Positions 28,701 through 42,000 of a stretch of 64,000 bases of DNA are shown here, in pieces (the stretch's first letter is position 1; each line of letters starts with the position of its first letter). The position numbers and the translations under genes were made by a program. The notes beneath the pieces are model-generated. The model saw only the letters and a list, made by a program, of their open reading frames with translations, searched no databases and was not told the origin of the DNA. The stretch comes from Aselliscus stoliczkanus (lineage: Eukaryota; Chordata; Mammalia; Chiroptera; Hipposideridae): positions 153,911,523 through 153,975,522 of the forward strand of contig CM066730.1 of assembly GCA_033961575.1 (NCBI GenBank). Direction: 5' to 3'.

Positions 28701-31700
28701 CTAGAAAAAAGGGAAAATAAAACAGTTTGATAACATACCACATAACATGTTAAGATGAAAGCTGATATATTTTATTGTTGTTGGTTTGTTTTAAATGAAT
28801 AAAAATTCAGTTGATATAAATGGACAGTTGATTCTGGTTTCAATACTCATCTAATAGAGAAGAGAGCAAAATAAATTAATTTTGCTAATGATTCCCACAT
28901 TACTTGGTAGTTTTATTTGGAACATCAAATCTTTTAATAAAGCTACTAACATATTATCAAAATTAATTATCTGACTTTCTCTTTCCTCGCTTTCTGATAA
29001 GGATAGTAAGGAATAGTGAAATGAACTATAAGCATAAGTGCAAGAAAAAGAAGCAAGTAACCTATGTAATATTACCAACTACAACTTGAACCCTTGTAAG
29101 GTATCAAGCTTTAAGCTGAGTGTTATTATATACCTCTCATTTATTCTTCACACCACCACCAAGGCAAGTATTATCGTCCCAGTTTAAGGTCAGGAAAATT
29201 AATACTCAGAGAAATTAGGTAACTTGCCAAGGATTCCAAAGCCAGTGGTGCTCTTTCCTCTAAACCAGGCATTTCTCAAAGTGTGTTCCACCGCCCAAAA
29301 GACCTGAGAGATAGTCCTAGAAAAAAAAAGGATTCCTTGGTCAAATCTCTGAACAGTCCTGCAATAAAGAAAACTGTTCACTTTTATTTAACCCAATTTT
29401 TCCCAAACAGATTTGACCAGAGAACCCTTTTACACATATTATTAGTATAATGGGAAATATATGTTCCTGGTTCAGTACACACTTTGGAAAATGCTGCTGA
29501 GCAGTACTGAATGTTAAGCACCTGAGCACTAATTTGCACAGTGTTCTAGATAAGCCCTCAAGTTATGAATAGTAGATACTCAACAAGTGTGTGGCATCAT
29601 TTTACATAGTATTAAAGAACAGAGGTGGGAATATTGCATGTCACGACAAGGGTGAACAATCAAACTGCTTTATGTGGCTCATCTAAAATAGTGTTTCCCA
29701 AACTTGAAAGTGCCTTCTGAAATCACCTGGGGAATCTTATTAAAATGCAGATTCTAATTCAAGTAGTTCTGGGATGGGACCTTGGGACCTGAGATTTTGC
29801 TTTTCTAACAAGCCACTTAGGTGATATCAATGCTGCTCTGTCTATAGGCCACATATGGAGATCAAGTCATTAATATTAATGATAAACCACTGGTGGGGGG
29901 AGGTGCGTGGAGATAAACCACTGACCCAATTTTAACTGTATATCAGAAGCAACTGTAGAGTTTTAAAAATTCTCTTTTTAGACGGTACATATATGCACAT
30001 GACACAAAACTCAAAAAGCACATAAAAAGGTACAGTTAAAAGTTGTCTCCCTTTCACCCTAACTCCAGGCCCCTACTCTCCCTCCCCAAGAACAATAACC
30101 ATTTCCAATTTCTTGTTTATACTTCCAGAAATATTCTGAGTACAGAAAACATATTTTCTCCCACTTAATGTACCACAGAGGTTATTCTATCATCATTATA
30201 CATTTACAGCTATCTCAGTACTTTTAACAATTGAATAGTATTCTACTGTGTAGATTTACTATAACCAATTTAACCAATCCCCTACTGATACACTTGCAAG
30301 TTGTTTCCAATCTTGGGCAATAGTCAATAATGCTACCATTTACAGCCCTGTAAATAGGCCATTTCACACATACATGACTGTATCTATAGAAAAAAATACC
30401 TAGAAGTGAAACTGCTGCCAAAATGATCTCCAGAGACGGTACCAATTTATACTCCCACCACTTTATAGATGGAAGGTGCCCATTTCCTGGGGCACTTCAA
30501 AAACGTCTGGATCCCAGAGATCCAACTCTGATTTGGTAGGTGGAGACTGGAATTGGGGTGGGGAGAGGGGTGTGTGTGTTGGTTTTGAATTCCAAAGATA
30601 CCCTAATATGCAGTTAAGGTCAAAAAGCACAGATAGAAAACAGAATGCTTTCACTTAAGACTTTTCCATTTTAGTCTGACACAAAATGAACTCATTATCA
30701 TACCTTCCACTCAAATAGCTCTTCATTCCTTCTATTTTCAGGAATGGTATTCTCTCAATCATACAGAGTTGAAGTTTTGGCATTATTTTGCCTTGTAAAC
30801 TCCTTTCCTCAAGGAAATCAACTTAGTTGCTGTGTCCTAGCAATTCTTTTTAAAACACTCCATTTTAATTCCTCCATATTACTTCCTGCCACATCTGTCG
30901 GCCTTATATCCTATTCTGCCTATTATCAGATTCTGCTCTGTTTATCTGCCCTACCAGGTTGTATGCACTTTCACAAATCCCACATCTGAGAAAAGGAACA
31001 CTATCTACACAACCCACCCCCTTTTAGATTCTCATATTTATTTTTCATCACACACAGTATTCTCTTTAAGTGTGGTAATAAAGGCTTACAATATACAAAT
31101 GTTAAGATCTTAGGTTTTGGAATCACCAATCTGAGACTGAATCATGACTGACACATACTAGCCATGAGAACTTTGGACAAATTAATTGACCTCTCTGAAC
31201 CTCAAGTTTCTCCATCTGTAAAAAAAAATCAGTAATATCCACCTCATAGAGATAAAAGAATCATAAGTGAAATACTAGTAAGGCAGATAAGACACTTAGC
31301 ACTGGGCCAGGCACAGAGTTGATGCTCAATGCTAGTTGCTATCATTTGTTTTTGAAATCCCCCTTATTACACTATCAGAAATTTGTGCATAAATCCAATG
31401 TCTTGTTAACTTTTGTATTCCCTATAACCGTAAGCACAATGTCTTTTGTATTAGAGATGTTTAATAAAACCACACATTTAGCAACTCCTGAATCAAAAAC
31501 CTTTAGTATTTCCTCACCTGGACTTAAATTCTGCCCCCACAACTTTAACTATGTGGGTGGGGCATGTGTAATCTCTCATCTGATTTATGGATTACATGAG
31601 GTATGGAAAGCGCTAACTGTGCCAATCACATAACAGGCACTCTATAAGTCATAGCTATTATTTCTGTGAGGTAAAAACTATTTAACTCAATATATTACAA

Positions 31701-34700
31701 CCACGTTCAAGTGCTCTATCAATTTTTAACACAAGAGATCAACCTTGCATTTTAAAAATCACTTTATGTTAAAATCAATCTTTATTTTTTTAAAAGGGAA
31801 CCAACCCATCCACACACTTCAATATTTAAAGTGTACACTGAGAAGTCTCATTCCCAATTGTGATCCTTTCTATATTTTTTTCCAAGCACTTTAATACAAA
31901 ATCTTTTGAATAATATATCCTCCTCCATCTAGACTTAACAACTCAATGGTTTTTGGCATTTTTCTTTACCTACTTTTTCTCTTTCTGAACCATTTAAAAG
32001 TAAGTTGCAAACACCGTGACAGTTTACCTTGTATAAACTTCATCATGTAAAAAATGATAACAGTTAAGCTCCAGTTTAAAAACAGCTTTTTCTTCCCTAA
32101 CAGAAAAGCCTATTTTTGTTTTCACTGGAGACTCAGGTGGCACATGAGAATTCATAAAACGGCTTCAGAGGTGTAGAAGGGAAACAAAAATTAAACAACC
32201 AGGGGAAGGTAAGAGCTGGCTGGTTCCTTCTCAGTCTAATTTAGGCAAGGGAGTTGGTGCCTCTGAACAATAAGGATGGATCCCTTCCTTCAATCTTGGT
32301 GTAGGGGAGAGAGGGAGAAAACCAAAAGATCACTGCTTTGGGCCTCCCGAGTATCAAGGAAAGGGAGGAAAACTTGTGTTTTGATATCATAAATTATGGA
32401 AAACGGGGAGGTTGGTGCTGGGTAGGGTACAAGTCAGTTAGAAAGTTGGCAGATACTCGATGGAACTCTGGGTGACCTCTGAGTTGGGATCACCCCAGTA
32501 TGGTGGTGGGAGAGGCTCCACTGTTGATAGGGGTTGAGGTCTCTAGGGCTGTCGGCTGCCAAGGGCTGTGGACTGCACTTACTTCCAGCTGCTGCCATCA
32601 TCCCGAAAGTACAGGAGGTTCTGTGGGCACTGGGCCTCGGGCCAAGTTCCGTGGAGCTTGGCTTGGCCTGGTCTCACCATTCCCACCTTCTGTGGTAGGC
32701 TGCTGGGGCGGCCTGGGGTGGAAAAGCCTTTGGTACCTGGGCCAGAATCTGAGTGGGAGAACTCCCCTCATTTCCCTGCTGATCGTGCCAGGCAAAAGTG
32801 TCAACAACTGGTACTTAGTACATACTTCAGTAATAAACTCTTTTTTGGGGGGGATGGGGGGAATGAGGGGGAAGCGGACACAAGAGAATCCAAGGCAGGA
32901 AAAATAAAAACTGTATAGGCTTTTTTTCAAAAAGATAAACTGAAAAGCATGTATTAAAGTTCCTCAGAGATTAAAAAATGTACACTTTCACGATTCTCAT
33001 TACTACATTATTGACCAGAAGGCAATCAATGAGATGATAGTCAATGTTTTCTAAGCATCGAATATGTTAATATCTGGGCTGCAAGGGCAGTTGAGCTACA
33101 AAGGAAGCTTTCTTATCTTTTGACCAGAAATTAGGATAAGAGTCAATTGAGAAAGGAGGTAGGCCACAGGCAGCTCACCATTTACACTGTGTTTCTCAGA
33201 ATAACTCCTTACATATGTAGGTATCCTGTACTCAGTCTTATAGATAGTGAATGCTTAATCTTTATTGAACAGATAGGATATCATGGGGTGTTATGTAAAC
33301 AGTGCTCCTCCCTGCTTCCATTTTTTTTATTTGTGTAAAGAAATTAAGTGTCAGTTCCTGTGGTGGGGTGGTATATATGATTAGTACAACAGAGAAAAAT
33401 AACTTGGGGGCATTTAACTCAACTCTACCCTTTTTCTTGGGTTTGGGCCTGACTACAGAGAGCATGAGTTCTTCTCCACCCCAGTCAAGCTTTATCTAAA
33501 CTGGATCCCAAATTCTGGGATCTTTTCAAAACTATTGGGTTCTGTCCTCTCTAATAACTTTTATTAATAATAAAGATAATATTTTAGCCTCTATGTGCCT
33601 ATATTTATAAAGGATGCCATTTATTGGGAACCTCAACAGAAGACAATAAACACCAATCTCTTTCCTATTTAACAGCTCTGTTCCTAATTCTTTTTTATTT
33701 GTCAGTGTAACTGATAAGCAGTAGAATTATCAAAGGAAAAGGACCAAGAGAAAATCTAAGTACCCTTCTTGTTAATCTTCTCACTATATAGAAAAACCCA
33801 AACAGAATGTATACAGTAGGCTCTCAATCTTGGTGAATGAATAAGTTAACTGGGATATTTTAAGTCATTAACATTCAAATGGCCTGTTGTAAGACCTAAA
33901 CTAACTATATGTCAAAAGTGAAAATATAAACTGTTCTGAAACTCATTTTTATTCCAGAAATATATTTAACAGAATGTGATCCTTTAAATTTCCATTAACT
34001 TAAAGCAAATGAAATTACAATTGTTGGCCATACCAAATGAGATACTTTTGTGTGTCTAAAATGCAAATATCAACTCAAATACATAAATCTTCTTGTCTTA
34101 AACTGACAATTTTGCAAATAAAAATGTTCATTCTTTTCATTTCTCTACAGAACACTAAATTCCAATTTTTCACAAGTTTAAAACAAAAGAAATTTTTTTC
34201 ATGGTCCTCAGCTGTAGTAACCAGTGAATAAAATATAGGCAAAGCTTTACTATATAAACCATGTAAAAGCAGATTATTCATTTCTATCTTAAGCACTTTG
34301 TATAAACACTGTTACTCAATGCAACATTTTAAAATAAGAGCAAAGGGACACTTAAAACACTATTTAAAAGTGCAAGAATCCTTAGGGCAAAACATTAAAT
34401 GCTAATGATTATTTTTTACTATTCCAAAGAGAACAGAATGACTGAATATAGATACACAAGTGAGATTCACAAATCAATTTCAATTCTCTTAGAACTAAGT
34501 CCTCCTTCAATATAGTCAGTAAAGTTTTAAGGCTTACCTTCTTCTGTTTCTACTGGCTGTTGAGACAGAATTTTAAGAAGAACCGGATTTTTCCACACCC
34601 CTTCCTTGGTAACATGAACCAATATTTGTAGGTTATTATTCCCAAATTCCAGTAATGCATCATGTGACTCCTAAAACAAAAACAGCATATCCACAAAACA

Positions 34701-35546
34701 GGCTAATTATTAAGCAATATAAACAGTAGTTCTGCGGTTTCAATATATCTGAATGTCTAGGAAAGGACCTATATCTTGGATTTCCTAAGAAGAAATAAAC
34801 AGGAAAAAAAATAGTCTCAAAGTTTTGTGAAACTTTGAGCAGTGTTGCTGCTCTTTTTAAGTGAAACTAGGGTGTTTTCACAAAGTTAAAGGGTACCTTT
34901 AAAATGTTTTCCTGAATTCCCCTTTGGTAAAATTATGACAATTTAATCTATATCCTTACATTACTAAATTATTTTAGGGCCAATGATATAGCTTTCCTTT
35001 AAAGTATTCTGCATTATTCATACAGGCAACCTATTCCTTTGAACAGAAATATTACTTGACACCAATCGCTACATACTTTTTAAACTGTTTAAACTCTTCT
35101 ATCAAATGACTTTTAAAAGGAGAGATGACCCTATATAAAATATATATGGTAACCAGATAGTCCACGTTATTAGCTATCATTCTATCTCCTCAGAAAACCA
35201 ACAAAACATTGCCAAAAGTTTGTTCTTTAAAATACTTATATACACTAAGGGTGAGGGGAAACGGGTCAGAAATTTAACTAGGCATAAATAGTCAAGTATA
35301 TGCCTCATTGTCCTCTATTACTAGTGAGGATTATTGGTTGTTCTAAAATCTTAACTTGTTCTTCTTTATTTTAGACTGCTGAAATTCTCAAGGAACATAA
35401 GCTTCTGTTTATAGCAATATACTCCTTTGGAAAATATAAGTTAAAAAAAGTTCACAAACCTAAGAATATAATGCTATATTCACTTAAGTGAAATATAAAA
35501 AAAGAGTGCATTTCCCCCATTTAATTTTCATGTCAAAATAGGTTTT

Positions 35547-35589
<43 letters not shown>

Positions 35590-38500
35590 CCCAATATGCT
35601 GAGTTATCTTCTACTGAGAAAGGGTTTAAGATATAATATTGACACAGAAAGTGATATTTGCAATTAATAGTTTACTAATAGCAACATTTGCCTAATGCTG
35701 CAATTTTTCTTTAATAGCTTGACTTGTCCTCAGGCTTCTTTCTCCTTAACTTAGAATGTCAGGCATTTACTTTGCAGTGAAGATGAAGATTTCACGTGAA
35801 AATTTTAGAACACGCTATGTGTGGTTACCATATTTGTAATATCTAAACATACACGTGCCATCATACTTTAGCAAAAAATACTATCACCCACCATGATATG
35901 CAGCAACTAAAATAAAAAGCCACAGTTCAGGTTAAAAACAGTAACAGCTTTCTACTTTTTCATCTGTTCAAAATATAGTTTATTCTGGGTGAGAATGATG
36001 TGTGTAATCCTTTGTTACCATTGTGTATTTATTATAGCAAAGTTACTTTTAAGAAACATTAAACAGAATCTTTAAAAGCTATGGTGGAATTTAAAAAATA
36101 ATTTTAAACTTAAATTTGTTTCAAGGTAAAAATATCCTAGTCCAGGGCCGGCCGAGTGGCGCATTGGTTAAGCGCTGGTTTTGGGATGCCAGCGGCCCCG
36201 GTTCGGATCCCACATGAGGGCCAGTGACACTGCCCTCTACAGCTAACAACAGCTCCACCTGGAGCTGGGCTGTGCGAGCCCCGGTGATGGTGTGGGCTGC
36301 AGCCCCTGCTGCAGTGGGCTGCCATAGGCTACAGTGAGTGGCCCGCAGCCAGCGTGAGCGGCTGGCAGCCAAGCATGAGCTGCCAATAGCCGCGGTGAGC
36401 GACATCCAGAGGCCAGCGACCGATCTGCCTCATCCGGGAAGAGCGCAATGATGATACCAACAGTGAAGCAACATCCTCCGCAACTAAACTGAAGAACAAA
36501 ACAACAGCAACTTGTCTGTTCCCCTTCCCCGATTCCCCAACGCTGTTCCCCTCCGCCAATTCCCCAATAAAATCTTTAAAAAAAAAAAAAAAAAAATCCT
36601 AGTCCACATCTTGAAATCTACAATACAGAAATACTAGAACAAGATGTTCACTCTAGCACTATTTATAAACAGCAAAGAGATTCGGTCAAATGATTTATGG
36701 TGCAACCACACAACAGAATCCCAGGTAGTCATCAAAAAAGGAGGTCTATATATGCAATCCTAGACATATGCAGTCCATGATTGCGATATTGTGATTTATA
36801 AAATATTTGGTTTTCATCTATAGTTCTTGGTTCACAGCTCCCCAAACTCTTAAAACTTCTTTATCAAGCGTTCAAGTGTCTTTTGTTGTTAATGAGGTCA
36901 CCTATGGACCCTATCCAAGGGTGGGAGGCTGGTTGCCAGGAGAATGAACCACATGACTAGAGATGTGGAATTTTCAGTCCCCGCACCACTTCTGGGGAGG
37001 GGAGAAAAGAGGGGCTGGAAGTTGAGTTCAATTACCAAATGGCTAATAGACTTAGTCAATCATGACTATTTAATGAAGCCTCCATAAAAACCTAATAGGA
37101 CAACATGTTAGTCCTTTTGAAGAGAGCTTCCAGGTTGGTGAACACATGGAGGCACTGGGAGAATGTTGCACCCTGTAGAGACATGGAAGCTCCGTGCCCC
37201 TTCCAACATATCTTGCCCTATGCATCTATTCCATCTGGCTATTCCTGAGTTGTATGATTTCATAATAAACTGGTGATCGATTAAATAAAATGTTTTCTGA
37301 GTTCTGTCAACTGCTCTAGAAAATTAACTGAACCCAAGGGGGGGATCATGGGAACCTCTGATTTATAGCAGTAGATCAGAAGTATAGGTAATAAACTGGA
37401 CTTGCACTTGGCATTCTGAGTTGGAGGGGGTCGCAGAACTGCCAATCTGTAGCTGGTTGGTCAGAAGACCACGTAACACTCTGGGTTTGTGGCTGATGTC
37501 TGAAGTGTGTCTAGGGGGAGGGGTGGGGGGCAGTCTTGTAGGACTGAATCCTTAACCTGTGGAATCTCGTGCTATCATCAGGTGGAACTGAGCTGAATTA
37601 ATTTGTCAACATCCTGTTGGCATCGAAGAACTGCTTGTTGGTGTGGGAAACCACCCCCATGGTGGGACTGGGTCTGGGGAACCCCATTTAATGATAATAT
37701 TAAGTTTTAAAAAGTTACAAAAGATGGGATCTCATGTTTATTTATTAAAAAAATCCACTTCAGAAAGTAATTTTATATCCATAGGGGAAAGATGTGGATG
37801 CGTTACAAAGCTATAAATTGTGATTGAGTGTTCTATCTGTGGCCTGCCTGCTCTGATGAAACTATTCTCTTACTGGGCCGGCCGAGTGGCGCATTGGTTA
37901 AGCGCTGGTTTTGGGATGCCAGCGGTCCCGGTTCGGATCCCACATGAGAGCCAGTGACACTGCCCTCTACAGCTAACAACAGCTCCACCTGGAGCTGGGC
38001 TGTGCGAGCCCCGGTGATGGTGTGGGCTGCAGCCCCTGCTGCAGTGGGCTGCCATAGGCTACAGTGAGTGGCCCGCAGCCAGCGTGAGCGGCTGGCAGCC
38101 AAGAGTGAGCTGCCAATAGCCGCAGTGAGAGACATCCAGAGGCCAGCGACCGATCTGCCTCATCCGGGAAGAGCGCAATGACGATACCAACAGTGAAGCA
38201 ACATCCTCCGCAACTAAACTGAAGAATAAAAAGACAGCAACTTGTCTGTTCCCCTTCCCCGATTCCCCAATGCTGTTCCCCTCCGCCAATTCCCCAATAA
38301 AATCTTTAAAAAACAAACAAACAAAAAAAAACTATTCTCTTACTAAAAGCAGCCTTAAAACCTTGTCCATTTATCACCTAAAATAAGAAAACTTTAGAAT
38401 TTTACCTTTTAGATTTCAATAGGCACGTCTTACATTTATCTGTACCTCTACTGCATTTATTTTATTGAACACATTAAACAATATATCTTAGGGTCGGCCG

Positions 38501-38992
38501 AGTGGCTCAGTTGGTTAAGAGTTAGTTTAAGAATGCGAGCTCTGAGCAACAGGGCCGCCCGTTCAATTTCCACATGGGCCAATGACGCTGCGCCCGAGCT
38601 AAGCTGCCACTGAGTTGCCAACAGCTGGCAGGATGGCTCAGCTGGTGAGAGCACATGCTCCTAACAACAAGACTGCCTATTCGATGGTGGGCTTCGCACA
38701 CTCGCAACTAAGACTGAACTCTGCACTTTGAGCTGAGCTGCCGCCCGGATGGCTCAGTGGATAGAGCATGTGCTCTTAACAACAAGGCTGCCAGTTCGAC
38801 TCCTGCATGGGATGGTGGCTACGCCCACCAGCAACTAAGAATGAACACAGCACCTTGAGCTTAGAGGCCATGAGGTGCAGACGGGCAGCCAGATGACTAC
38901 TGGCGCCCTCCACAGCTAAGATTGAAGAACAACAACTTGGCTGGTCCTCCTTCCCAATTCCCCAACACTGTTCCCCTCCCACAAGTCCTCAA

Positions 38993-39042
<50 letters not shown>

Positions 39043-42000
39043 CTTTGATATCTGATTTTAAAAACTTACACAGATGAGGGGAAAGGCAAATATTTTATTT
39101 AGGCATACAATCTAAGAAAATAATGAAGAAATGTGAGAGTATTCTCTCTGCAAAAGATACTAAAAAAAATAATAGCAATAATAAGTAGATTTGCCCTTCT
39201 AGAATGTCATATATCAGGACAAAACTACTAGTAGGCCTCAAAACAAAAAGTGACAAAAATCAACGTTCTATGTATGAAAGATGATTTTAGCAGCTATATG
39301 ACTATGTGAGGAATCAGTACTGCACTACAAGGATTAAAATAGGCCAAGAACATGACAAAGAGTCCTCTTCTCCCCAAAGAGAAAAAATTAACTTTATATC
39401 ATTTCATTTTGGGTTATATAGCCCAGAGGAAAGAAACTTCTAGATAATGAGGTGTGCCTATTAATATGCAAATCTCTACTTGAGCCTACATAAAACAGGT
39501 TCAAGCTATCATGGAGTTTCAATCTTTGAGAAAGCAGTTAACCAAGAAAGCTCTGGGTGTTTAACTCTGGGCAAGCTAAGTAACCTCTCTATGACTGTCT
39601 GCCTATTTATAAATGGAGATTCAAATGTTTATAAGGTTTATAATTTGATTAAAAGATACAAAACATGTAAAACATGATGTAGAGCAGTGTTTGGCACATA
39701 ATTAGTGATAAGCAAATGATAGCTATTATTGCTTATGTTTATATTTATAAAACAGTTTTTCTGTCTCTACTAGTAACAGGCAAATTTGCTTCCTGGCACT
39801 GGCAGTGCACTTGCTTTTTCTATCTATCCTACTCTTCTCCTTCCCCAACTTGCTACTTGCTCTGATCTGCTCACTCTAAGAAAGCTGATAATCAAGCCAA
39901 TATGAAAGCCAACGAACGTAAGCTCTAAGAAAAATGCAAGAAGAGGATCTGTGATGACTATTTTGGCTTATAATAATTGACACAAGCCCTGAAGTGTTAT
40001 GGAGAAATTACTAGATAAATGTTCTATGAATGATCCAAATACTGCTACCTTATAACCATAATACGATTTTATACTATTTTATACTATACATAATACTATT
40101 TTTAATAGTTTTATCCTGTGTAAAACTGTTTTTGAATAATGAAAACTTTTTTGTTGATTTATAAGCTATGTAAAGGTTAACAAAACCAAATGAACAAAAA
40201 AAATTTTAATATAGCCCCTTCGTCTGAAAGGTCTCTCATTTCATGAACTTAATATCAATATATAAAGAACTTGTTTTTGTTCTAAATTCCCAATTTTAGT
40301 TTGCTGGGAGAAATTAATTAGGTGTCTTGGATACCTAAACAGAGACCTTTTCTTGAACCCAAATCAACTCACCTGTAGAGACTGAAGAAAGAGTACCCAG
40401 ACTTCACGCGGCAGTTCACTTTCAGACACTGAAAGTAGTAATTCAAAACAACTCCTAAAATATAAATAACTAAGTTAGTATATAACGGTGGTTATAGTCA
40501 TAATCAAATACAGTATGATAGTGATACTGAATATATATTTATTTGTTTAGACTATTTTAAATTTGTTTTTTACTCTTCAAAATTTCCTTCAACACTGTTA
40601 CATTGGCTTTTCAACTTTAGAAAAGAAGAAAAACCATCAGGCTTTATAATTACATTGTTGCTTTAATACATTTAGTAAGAATATAAATCATATTCCAAGC
40701 AATTTTGTTTAGTTTATTCGGGTGTGTGACTATAGGAACCTGTCTGATTCCAGAAGACAAACACAGTTCATGCTGTTGTCAATTCAGCTGATAAAGTGAT
40801 AAATATATGTAACTTCCATCTCTGTAGGTCCTTGTCACTTGCTGAGGCAGCAGAAAGACTAGCAAGGCCATTTTCTTAACTCTAACAAATCAAGCAAGAA
40901 AGTTTTCTTCTTTCTACCCTAACCAATTCCCAGAAAAAATAACAGAGAATTTAAAAAAGGAAATGCATAATAATTTGAATAAAGATCAACTCAAAACACC
41001 AATCAGCCAAACCCTCTCTAAAATCTTGCAGAATGCTCCTTTATCCCTTCAAAATTAGCACAGGTAATGTAGAAATTGAGATTTAGTAGAAGGAATAATG
41101 TGATTATAAAACCAGGAATGCTTGGGTTTCATAAAAGGCATAGTATTGGGTTTTGTTGGAAAAGTTACGAGGCATTTTGCAACAAAAAAAAAACAGAAAA
41201 AATACGTCATGACTTTTCTGACAACCTCATATATTAGAGGTTTTGGGTTTTGGACAATCGCAAAGAAAATACATGAGGCCAGAGAAAAATAAAGTGGACC
41301 ACCCAGACTAGAAGTTATCCCAACATGCAATCTGTAAGCTGAACCAAAGTGATTCCCCATATAACAACTGAACAGCTACTGAATTTTTTCAATTTGCAGA
41401 TGAAAATTACATTAGAGGTGTAATTTTATCTGCTACTAGCCAGCCAAATATTAAAACAGCAGCTAAATTATCATAGACTCTTAGGGAGGTAATCGTATGC
41501 TGTACCCTGATGTTTTCTGCTAGTAAAATTCTTAGTTCCAATAATATAACTGAATTGCAGAATTTCACAGTGTTTCCCCTCAAAGTGTTCCTCAAAGACC
41601 ACAAGTTTCCAGTCTGTCACTTGAATTGATACCTTAGGACAAAGGAAAAAAATGTATCTTTTTTGGATTCTAAACCTGAGTAGGAAAACAGACTCTAGAG
41701 GCAATTAAAGATTAGGTTGCTTGGCTTCTACTTTGTCTCCAGGGAACCTGAGTGTGAAGGCTCAAAGCAAAGGAAATTACATTCAAAGGTATGACTCTAA
41801 TGGTGCTTTGAATAACAAGATGCACAGTAAACAAAAGGCAGGCAAACATTACAACCAAAAGCACTCAGTTTTAAGAGTGATTCACATTCTTAAACTTACA
41901 GTACTAATCTGCCAAGCACTAACAGGACATCTTCACATTCAGTAGTTAAATACGGGCGTGCACTGGCAAAGCTTTGGATGGCAAGTCGATATACCTCCAG

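Larger units (their letters stand above)
28701..34537 (-). other. RLF intron 4 (5.8 kb)
   Basis: Contains a MIR, a MER5A-type element, an L1-like stretch, another MIR and an unassigned GC-rich block (32340-32850), listed separately. No lineage-specific SINE sits in this intron. 28701-29094, 30471-31084 (possible L2 pieces), 31351-32339 and 32851-34537 hold nothing I can name. Confidence 0.8.
34671..40372 (-). other. RLF intron 3 (5.7 kb)
   Basis: Contains two young L-form SINEs, a P-form SINE trimer, an LTR-like ancient repeat, an L1 scrap near 36640-36800 (reads like L1 3' sequence around TTCACTCTAGCACTATTTAT), two CA microsatellites and a MIR. 34671-35550, 35587-36126, 39040-39549 and 39736-40372 show no recognisable feature. 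Confidence 0.8.

Noticed and set aside
32500..32907. Overlapping frames of 135, 116 and 110 codons
   Set aside because: They overlap on both strands of one GC-rich block, resemble no protein I know and show no codon bias.
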